Shown here: positions 1 to 5,140 of the stretch, in pieces
Layout: each line of letters begins with the position of its first letter
Numbering within the stretch: the first letter of the stretch is position 1
Assembly: GCA_007123195.1 (NCBI GenBank)
Contig: SKLO01000316.1
Location: 1-5,140, forward strand
Length of the DNA: 5,140 nt
Source: Verrucomicrobiales bacterium
GTDB taxonomy: Bacteria > Verrucomicrobiota > Verrucomicrobiia > Verrucomicrobiales > SKLO01
Direction of reading: 5' to 3'
Notes under the pieces: generated by a model
Database searches by the model: none
What the model was told of the DNA's origin: nothing
Seen by the model: only the letters and a program-made list of their open reading frames with translations
Position numbers and translations under genes: made by a program

Positions 1-68
1 CCCGCCAGCCCGACGCGCTCGTTTTTCACAACCCAAAAACAGCTTGCCGCCCGGTGCCCGACCGGATT

Positions 69-74
69 AGGTGA
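69..74 (+). promoter_or_regulatory. Ribosome-binding site of the SurA/PpiD-like gene
   Basis: AGGTGA lies 10 bases before the ATG at 85 and is a fair match to the Shine-Dalgarno core. It supports that start codon. It is the only convincing, well-spaced ribosome-binding site among the four genes of the window. Confidence 0.55.
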
Positions 75-84
75 CCCACAAATC

Positions 85-1632
85 ATGCTTCAACTCATCC
101 GCAAGTACCAATACACCCTGATGCTCTTCGTCGCGGTGATCGTGATCCTCGCGTTCTCCGTCTGGGGTGGCTACACCGGCGGCGCCAACCCCCAATCGGC
201 GTCGCTGCTGCGCGTGTACGGCCGCGACTACCAGCGCGACGACTTCCAGCGCATGACCCAGACCCGCGAGCTGGCGGAAATGCTCGGCCAGTTCCAGTTC
301 ACCACCATGCTGGCCAACCTCGACCCCCGGTTCGTCGATCCCCAGCAACGCAACACCCTCGATTTTGTCGTCAACCTCCTGGTCCTGCGCGAGGAGGCAC
401 CCAAGCTCGGCATCCGCGTCACCCCGGAAGAGGTTCGCGACTGGGTCCAGTCGCTGCCGGTGTTCCAGACCGACGGCCAGTTCGACCCGGCCAAGGCCCA
501 GCAGGTGCTGCGCAACCTCGGCGCCTTCGGCATGGGCCAGCGCGACATCAACCAGCTCGCCGTGGACGTCATCAGCCTGCGCCGCCTGACCGAACTGATC
601 GGCGGCAACATCTCGGCCGCTCCCGAGTTGGTCGACAGCTGGTATGCCGTCCGCAGCCACATGCTGCGCGCCACCGTGATCCAGCTGCCCTTTGAGTCCT
701 TCGAGGACAAGGTCGAGGTGGATGAGGAAGAAATCGAAAGCTTCTATGCGGCCAATCCCGCGCGCTTCCAGAACCCCGAGCACCGCGCCCTGCGCTACAC
801 CCACCTGACCCTGCCGGACGACACCGACGACCTGAGCACCGAAGAACGACGCAGCCGGCGCAACCAGTTCAGCATCGACGTCCACAACCTTGCGGTCAAA
901 TTGCTGGACAATCCCGAGCGCTTCGACCAGATCGTCGAGGAAGCCGGTTACGAGGTGAAGGCCACCGAACTGTTCGCGCGCGAACAGCCGCCCGAGGGCC
1001 TCGAAGGTGAGGAGGAACTGCTGCGCGAGTCGTTCAGGCTGCTGTATCCCGAGGTCACCATCGGCGATCCCGTGCGCAGCCAGGACCGCGGCTACTACCT
1101 CTACAAGGTGGTGGAGCTCAAGGCGCCCGAGCCGCGTGACCTCGACGAAGTCCGCGACGAGGTCGCCGAACTGGTCCACCAGCGCAAGGTCCGCGAAACG
1201 GCTCAGGACGCCGCCGTCGACCTGCGCGACCGGCTCATCGAGGGTCTTGAAGAGGGGCGCGATTGGAGCGACCTCGTGGCCGACCTTGAATTCGAAATTC
1301 TCGAGACCGGTTACTTCGGCCTCGGCCAGCCGCCGGCCGAGGTGCCGACCCAGCTCGGAGCCCGGCTGGCGGAGAGCGCGCCCTACCTGCCGCTGCACGG
1401 AGTGTCCCAACCGCTGCCCACCGACGACGGGTTTGCCCTCGCCCATGTCACCTACAAGGAACTCTGGCAGCGCCCCGATTCCGTCCAGGACCGCATGTGG
1501 ATCTCCGACCAGCTGGCCTTCGGCGAATCCCGCTCGGTGCTCAACGCCTGGTTCCAGCAGGCCAAGGACCGGGCCCGGCCGCTGCCCAGTGAATTCGTGT
1601 TCGGCCCGCCGCCGCCGGAGCCGGAGGATTGA
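85..1632 (+). CDS. Membrane-anchored SurA/PpiD-like periplasmic folding factor
   Basis: A 515-residue protein that probably acts as a chaperone for exported proteins at the outer face of the inner membrane. Residues 1-8 are short and basic (K7). Residues about 10-29 form one hydrophobic helix (LMLFVAVIVILAF) with no clear signal-peptidase site, so an N-in/C-out anchor as in PpiD is likely. Residues about 40-200 are the helical SurA-N-like region, with VNLLVLREEAPKLGIRVTPEE typical of that fold. A charged helix (VDEEEIESFYAANPARFQNPE, 211-231) leads into a parvulin-like segment starting RALRYTHLTLP (234-244) and ending GDPVRSQDRGYYLYKV (327-342). A second similar ending, GVSQPLPTDDGFALAHV, lies at 439-455. 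The GGDLG-type motif of active parvulins is not seen, so isomerase activity is doubtful. The tail is proline-rich and acidic. The ATG is supported by AGGTGA upstream. PpiD of E. coli is about 620 residues, so this is a shorter relative. The class is fairly sure; catalytic function is not. Confidence 0.82.
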   Translation: MLQLIRKYQYTLMLFVAVIVILAFSVWGGYTGGANPQSASLLRVYGRDYQRDDFQRMTQTRELAEMLGQFQFTTMLANLDPRFVDPQQRNTLDFVVNLLVLREEAPKLGIRVTPEEVRDWVQSLPVFQTDGQFDPAKAQQVLRNLGAFGMGQRDINQLAVDVISLRRLTELIGGNISAAPELVDSWYAVRSHMLRATVIQLPFESFEDKVEVDEEEIESFYAANPARFQNPEHRALRYTHLTLPDDTDDLSTEERRSRRNQFSIDVHNLAVKLLDNPERFDQIVEEAGYEVKATELFAREQPPEGLEGEEELLRESFRLLYPEVTIGDPVRSQDRGYYLYKVVELKAPEPRDLDEVRDEVAELVHQRKVRETAQDAAVDLRDRLIEGLEEGRDWSDLVADLEFEILETGYFGLGQPPAEVPTQLGARLAESAPYLPLHGVSQPLPTDDGFALAHVTYKELWQRPDSVQDRMWISDQLAFGESRSVLNAWFQQAKDRARPLPSEFVFGPPPPEPED

Positions 1633-1667
1633 CCGCCCGCCGCGGTTCCACCGTGGCACCCGCCCTC

Positions 1668-2030
1668 ATGAGTGATCCCGAACCCTCCACCGTCGACCAG
1701 CTGCTCGACGACGCCTCCGGCCATCTGGCGCTCGGCGAGCTTGAGCAGGCCGAGGCCAGCTTCCGTCGCGCCACCGAGGCGGCCCCGGACAACTTCGACG
1801 CCTGGCATGGGCTGGCGATGACCCTGCTCAAGCTCGAGCGGATCAAGGAGGCCATCGGCGCCGGACTGATGGCCACCCACCTGCAACCCAACGACCTGCT
1901 CGCCTGGACCGGCCTGTCACAGATGTATGTGCGCGACGGCCAGATCGCCGCCGCCGAGGACGCCAAGGGCAAGGCCCGAATCCTCTCGCTCGGCGGCAAG
2001 GTCGTGCGCGATCCCGCCCCGGGTGATTGA
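1668..2030 (+). CDS. Small tetratricopeptide-repeat (TPR) protein
   Basis: A 120-residue soluble protein with no signal peptide or membrane segment. It is made almost entirely of about three TPR units: residues 9-42 (pattern L13, G23, A28, F32, A35, P40), 43-76 (W46, G48, L49, A62, P74) and 77-108 (W80, G82, L83, Y87, G91, A95). TPRs are helical-hairpin scaffolds that bind partner proteins; no enzyme motif is present, and the partner is unknown. The end (KARILSLGGKV) looks like the conserved tail of small stand-alone TPR proteins. The ATG at 1668 is chosen because the repeats begin just after it. A TTG at 1629, overlapping the stop of the preceding gene, would add 13 residues of low-complexity appearance, and the GGAGG at 1623-1627 is too close to serve it. 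The gene starts 35 bases after the folding-factor gene and ends 58 bases before metG, so co-transcription is likely. Confidence 0.8.
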   Translation: MSDPEPSTVDQLLDDASGHLALGELEQAEASFRRATEAAPDNFDAWHGLAMTLLKLERIKEAIGAGLMATHLQPNDLLAWTGLSQMYVRDGQIAAAEDAKGKARILSLGGKVVRDPAPGD

Positions 2031-2088
2031 CCACGGACACCGCGCCACCACTCCCGAGCCGAATCCCCCCCACCCTTGATTTTCTGAC

Positions 2089-3684
2089 ATGGCCAAGTCC
2101 GCCTACTACATCACCACCGCCATCGACTACACCAACGCCGCGCCGCACATCGGTCACGCGTATGAGAAGGTGCTGGCCGATGTCATCGCCCGCTACCACC
2201 GCCACTGCGGCCGCGAGGTGTTTTTCCTCACCGGCGTCGACCAGCACGGCCAGAAGGTCCAACAGACCGCCGCCAGGCAGGGCACCGAGCCGCTGCCGCA
2301 CGTCAAGCGCATCACCGCCCTGTTCCTCGACCTGTGGAAACAGCTCGACATCGCCTACGACGGCTGGATCGAGACCACCGACGAACACCACAAGACCGTC
2401 GTGCGCGACCTGCTGCAGCGCCTGCACGACGACGGCCAGATCTACAAGAAATGCCACCGCGGCCACTACAGCGTGCGCCAGGAACAGTTCGTCACCGACC
2501 GCGACCGCGAGACCGACGGCAGCTTCGGCGAACAGTGGGGCGAGGTCGTTGAATTCGAGGAGGACAACTACTACTTCCGCCTCAGCGACCACGTCGAATG
2601 GCTGCGCGATTACCTCGAGCGCACCGGCGACGTCATCTTCCCCGGCTTCCGCAAGGCCGACGTGCTCAACGCCCTCGCCGCCTCCGAGGGCACCGACCTC
2701 TGCATCTCGCGGCCCAAGGACCGCCTCGACTGGGGCATCGAACTGCCGTTCGATCCCGACTACGTCACCTTCGTCTGGTTCGATGCCCTGACCAACTACA
2801 TCAGCGGCGCCGGCTACCGCCGCGAGCTGCACACCGATGCCGATCTGAAGCTGCCTGACTTCGACCGCCTGTGGCCCGCCGACGCCCACGTCATCGGCAA
2901 GGACATCCTGGTGCCCGCGCACGCCATCTACTGGATGATCATGCTTCACGCCGCCGGCTTCACCGACCAGCAGATGCCGAAATTCCTGGTCCACGGCTGG
3001 TGGAACATCCGCGGCGAGAAGATGTCAAAGACCACCGGCAACATCGTCGATCCGGTCCAGCTGGCGCAGCGCTACACCACCGACGGCCTGCGCTACTACC
3101 TCATGCGCGACATCGTCAGCGGTCGCGACGCCGACTTCGACGAGTCCCGCCTGAGCATGCTCTACCAGACCGAGCTGGCCAACGAGGTCGGCAACCTGCT
3201 CAACCGCACCCTCAACATGGCCGGGCGCTACCGCGGCGGCGTGGTCACCGCCGCCACCGGCTTCGACGACGACCTCAACGCCTCGCTGCGTGCCGCCGTC
3301 GAATCCTGCCAGCGGGCCTATCATGCCCACATGGAAGGCCATGAGCTGCACGCCGCGCTGGAGCAGGTGCGCGCCGTCACCGGCGCCGCCAACCGCTTCG
3401 CCGAGCAGGCCGCGCCGTGGAAGCTCGCCAAGGACGACACCCAGGCCGCCCGGCTCGACAGCGTGCTGCATCACCTGGCCGAAACCCTGGTCCACGTCGC
3501 CGCCTGGCTGCAGCCCTTCATGCCCGGCTCCTGCGGCCGCATGCTCGACCAACTCAACGCCGCCGCCCTCGTGCCCGGCCTGCGCGACCTCGTCTGGGGC
3601 CTGCTGCCCGACGGCCACCAGCTGGGCAAACCCGATCCCCTGTTCCCGCGCCTGCAGCTCGAGGACGAAAGCGCCGGCGCCTGA
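2089..3684 (+). CDS. metG: Methionyl-tRNA synthetase
   Basis: Cytoplasmic class I aminoacyl-tRNA synthetase that activates methionine with ATP and loads it onto initiator and elongator tRNA-Met. The 531 residues show the full catalytic core: YYITTAIDYTN then HIGH at 20-23, GVDQHGQKV at 49-57, VWFDALTNYISG at 229-240, HVIGKDI at 267-273, and the second signature KMSKT at 311-315 followed by TGNIVDP. The helical anticodon-binding domain follows, with ANEVGNLLNRTLNM and NRFAEQAAPWKLAK (435-448). The connective-peptide region around 119-150 (YKKCHRGHYSVRQEQF) has no CxxC pair; S128 stands where relatives carry the cysteine of a WYC motif. This looks like a zinc-free form. The protein ends after the anticodon domain, without the C-terminal Trbp111-like dimerisation domain found in E. 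coli MetG (about 677 residues). The ATG at 2089 gives the expected N-terminus, though no Shine-Dalgarno sequence precedes it. Confidence 0.97.
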   Translation: MAKSAYYITTAIDYTNAAPHIGHAYEKVLADVIARYHRHCGREVFFLTGVDQHGQKVQQTAARQGTEPLPHVKRITALFLDLWKQLDIAYDGWIETTDEHHKTVVRDLLQRLHDDGQIYKKCHRGHYSVRQEQFVTDRDRETDGSFGEQWGEVVEFEEDNYYFRLSDHVEWLRDYLERTGDVIFPGFRKADVLNALAASEGTDLCISRPKDRLDWGIELPFDPDYVTFVWFDALTNYISGAGYRRELHTDADLKLPDFDRLWPADAHVIGKDILVPAHAIYWMIMLHAAGFTDQQMPKFLVHGWWNIRGEKMSKTTGNIVDPVQLAQRYTTDGLRYYLMRDIVSGRDADFDESRLSMLYQTELANEVGNLLNRTLNMAGRYRGGVVTAATGFDDDLNASLRAAVESCQRAYHAHMEGHELHAALEQVRAVTGAANRFAEQAAPWKLAKDDTQAARLDSVLHHLAETLVHVAAWLQPFMPGSCGRMLDQLNAAALVPGLRDLVWGLLPDGHQLGKPDPLFPRLQLEDESAGA

Positions 3685-3741
3685 GTGGGGACACCGTTGG
3701 GATCGCCACCAGCGGACAGACCCATTCGCACCGATCTCGAT

Positions 3742-3769
3742 CCGCCAGCCGCCAGCCGCCAGCCGCCAG
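3742..3769. repeat. Four tandem copies of the heptamer CCGCCAG
   Basis: Four perfect head-to-tail copies of CCGCCAG fill this 28-base stretch in the gap between metG and the ligase gene. The unit length is not a multiple of three and no gene crosses it, so it is a non-coding short tandem repeat. Such arrays can change copy number by replication slippage. No function can be read from the sequence. A single CCGCCAG also occurs at 2-8, at the very start of the window. Confidence 0.85.
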
Positions 3770-3831
3770 TCATCCGGGCACCGCTGTCCACCAAGGGCAC
3801 GCCCCTCGAAACCAGGGCGCCCCACCCGGGA

Positions 3832-3863
3832 CCGCCGGGCCGCACTCCGCGGCCGCCCGGCGG
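3832..3863 (+). terminator. GC-rich hairpin after metG, possible terminator
   Basis: CCGCCGGGC (3832-3840) and GCCCGGCGG (3855-3863) are perfect 9-base complements around a 14-base loop. The loop can add three inner pairs (CGC 3841-3843 with GCG 3849-3851) and a small bulge. The stem is entirely G-C and should be very stable in RNA. No T-run follows, so it is not a canonical Rho-independent terminator. It may be a U-less terminator, a 3'-end stabiliser for the metG transcript, or a leader structure of the ligase gene, whose ATG is 35 bases further on. Confidence 0.4.
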
Positions 3864-3898
3864 ATTGCCGCTTGCCGGCGGTGGCCGGGGCGGGTTGT

Positions 3899-5140
3899 AT
3901 GGCGTGGATGATCGACACCACCCCTGATTCCGATGCCCTGCCGGCCTTGCAGGCGCTGCTGCTGGCGGCGCGACGGTCGGCGTTCTACGCGCCGCGGCTG
4001 GCGACGCTGGGCTGGGACGAGGGCGGCTGCCTGCCGACCTCGGTGGAGGAGTTCTGCCGGCACATGCCGATGACCATCAAGGCGGAGCTGATGGCGGACC
4101 ACATCGCGCACCCGCCCTTCGGCAGCAATCTGACGGAGCCGCTCGGGCGCTACACGCGGTTTTGCCAGACCAGCGGCACCAGCGGCGGGCAACCGCTGGC
4201 GTGGCTCGACACTCCGGAGAGCTGGCAGGTGATGCTGGAGGGCTGGCGCCGGGTGTATCGCGCCGCCGGGATACGCCCGGGGGAGGATCGCATCATGTTC
4301 GCGTTCTCGTTCGGCCCGTTCCTCGGGTTCTGGACCGCCTTCGAGGCGGCGACCCCGGATTGCCTGAGCTTTCCCGGCGGCAGTCTGTCGAGCGCCGGCC
4401 GGCTGGCGTTGATGGAGCGGTTCGGTGCCACGGTGCTGTGCTGCACCCCGACCTACGCGCTGCGGCTGGGCGCACTGGCGCAGGCCGGCGAGGGGGCGTC
4501 GATGGCCAACCTGCGGATCCGCTGCCTGATCCTGGCGGGCGAACCGGGCGCCAGTGTGCCGGCGGTGCGGGCGCGGCTGCAATCGCTGTGGCCCGGGACC
4601 AGGCTGGTGGATCACCACGGCATGACCGAGGTGGGGCCGGTGACTTACGAGCACCCGCAGCGGCAGGGATCGCTGGTGGTGATGGAGGATCAGTTTCTGG
4701 CGGAGGTGATCGATCCGCGCTCACTGGCGCCACTGCCGTTGGACGGCAACCACGAGGGCGAGCTGGTGTTGACCACCCTCAAGCGCAGTGCCTGCCCACT
4801 GCTGCGCTACCGCACCGGCGACCTGGTGCGAGCCCGGCGTCTGGACGATGCCGCCCGCACCCTGGTGTTGGAGGGCGGAGTGCTGGGCCGCTGCGACGAC
4901 ATGCGGCTGGTGCGCGGAGTCAATATCTACCCCTCGGCGGTCGAGGACGTGGTGCGCGGGATCAGCCAGATCACTGAGTTCGAGGTCCACGAACGCACGG
5001 TCGACGACATGCGCGAGCTGGAGGTGGTGATCGAGGTTGAGACCGGACGAAATGGCTCGATCGGCGTGGCCAAGGCGCTGGAACGCGCCCTGCGGGAGCG
5101 GTTCGCGCTGCGGATTCCGGTCCGGGTGGTGGCGCCGGGC
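3899..5140 (+). CDS. PaaK-like adenylate-forming ligase, cut by window end
   Basis: The first 414 residues of an AMP-binding (ANL superfamily) enzyme most like phenylacetate-CoA ligase. Such enzymes adenylate a carboxylic acid with ATP and normally pass it to coenzyme A. Motifs in order: SAFYAPRL near the N-terminus; the ATP P-loop TSGTSGG at 91-97; AGEPGA at 213-218; HHGMTE at 239-244, in the place of the family's YGxTE; YRTGD at 304-308, with the ribose-binding aspartate; and GRCDDMRLVRGVNIYPS at 330-346, very close to the PaaK hinge. The small C-terminal domain has begun, but the stop codon and the usual C-terminal lysine region lie beyond the window; family lengths of roughly 420-440 suggest only a few tens of residues are missing. 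The start is uncertain: ATG 3899 or ATG 3908, and neither has a good ribosome-binding site. The substrate cannot be deduced; aryl acids are typical, and CoA is not proven as acceptor. Codon use differs from metG (GCG alanine dominates). Confidence 0.88.
   Translation, partial: MAWMIDTTPDSDALPALQALLLAARRSAFYAPRLATLGWDEGGCLPTSVEEFCRHMPMTIKAELMADHIAHPPFGSNLTEPLGRYTRFCQTSGTSGGQPLAWLDTPESWQVMLEGWRRVYRAAGIRPGEDRIMFAFSFGPFLGFWTAFEAATPDCLSFPGGSLSSAGRLALMERFGATVLCCTPTYALRLGALAQAGEGASMANLRIRCLILAGEPGASVPAVRARLQSLWPGTRLVDHHGMTEVGPVTYEHPQRQGSLVVMEDQFLAEVIDPRSLAPLPLDGNHEGELVLTTLKRSACPLLRYRTGDLVRARRLDDAARTLVLEGGVLGRCDDMRLVRGVNIYPSAVEDVVRGISQITEFEVHERTVDDMRELEVVIEVETGRNGSIGVAKALERALRERFALRIPVRVVAPG

Noticed and set aside
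44..70. Possible promoter TTGCCG with GATTAG downstream
   Set aside because: The spacer is only 15 bases and the second box is a poor match, so the pair is no better than chance.
67..1659. 530-codon open frame on the minus strand opposite the folding-factor gene
   Set aside because: It is a shadow produced by high GC content and the C-rich third positions of the plus-strand gene. Its translation is low-complexity (rich in G, V, A, L, D) with no recognisable domain, while the plus strand has a clear protein family.
1629..1667. TTG start for the TPR gene overlapping the previous stop
   Set aside because: The extra 13 residues do not belong to the TPR fold, and the only purine-rich site (1623-1627) is one base from the TTG, too close to act.
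1843..2994. 383-codon open frame on the minus strand across the TPR gene and metG
   Set aside because: It overlaps two well-supported genes, one of them the unmistakable metG, and its product shows no family features.
3742..3863. CRISPR-like or attachment-site origin for the repeats after metG
   Set aside because: The heptamers are directly adjacent with no spacers, and no integrase, tRNA gene or flanking duplication is present.
3025..3921. Minus-strand open frame over the 3' half of metG and the following gap
   Set aside because: It is antisense to conserved MetG sequence and its product is repetitive in composition. It is not needed to explain the gap.
4162..4977. 271-codon plus-strand open frame inside the ligase gene
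   Set aside because: It lies in another frame from the ligase, whose motifs (TSGTSGG, YRTGD, GRCDDM) run unbroken through the same bases. Its product is arginine- and glycine-rich, as expected for an off-frame reading.

Overview
The window is high-GC bacterial DNA carrying four genes, all on the plus strand. Three form a compact block: a membrane-anchored SurA/PpiD-like periplasmic folding factor (85-1632), a small tetratricopeptide-repeat protein (1668-2030) and methionyl-tRNA synthetase, metG (2089-3684). The fourth is an adenylate-forming ligase of the phenylacetate-CoA ligase (PaaK) type (3899 to the window end). It follows after a 214-base GC-rich gap and is cut by the window edge before its stop codon.

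Organism: a SurA/PpiD-type folding factor with a single N-terminal anchor suggests a diderm bacterium. The short MetG lacks zinc-knuckle cysteines and has GVDQHG where most relatives have GTDEHG. Together with the high GC and the poor Shine-Dalgarno sequences before three of the four genes, this recalls Verrucomicrobiota, perhaps the Opitutae side. That is an impression from remembered family members, not a database result.

Layout: bases 1-84 hold no gene, only an AT-rich patch and a fair ribosome-binding site for the first gene. The first three genes are separated by 35 and 58 bases and are probably co-transcribed. The block mixes secretion/envelope folding with translation; I see no direct biochemical link between its products. 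The gap 3685-3898 holds four perfect tandem copies of a heptamer (3742-3769) and a strong GC hairpin (3832-3863), which probably marks a transcriptional boundary. The ligase gene beyond it uses visibly different synonymous codons (GCG alanine rather than GCC), so it may have a different history.

No RNA gene, CRISPR array, insertion sequence or complete novel system is visible. The most interesting points are the apparently degenerate parvulin modules of the folding factor, the zinc-free MetG, the repeat-plus-hairpin gap, and the unassigned substrate of the PaaK-like ligase.
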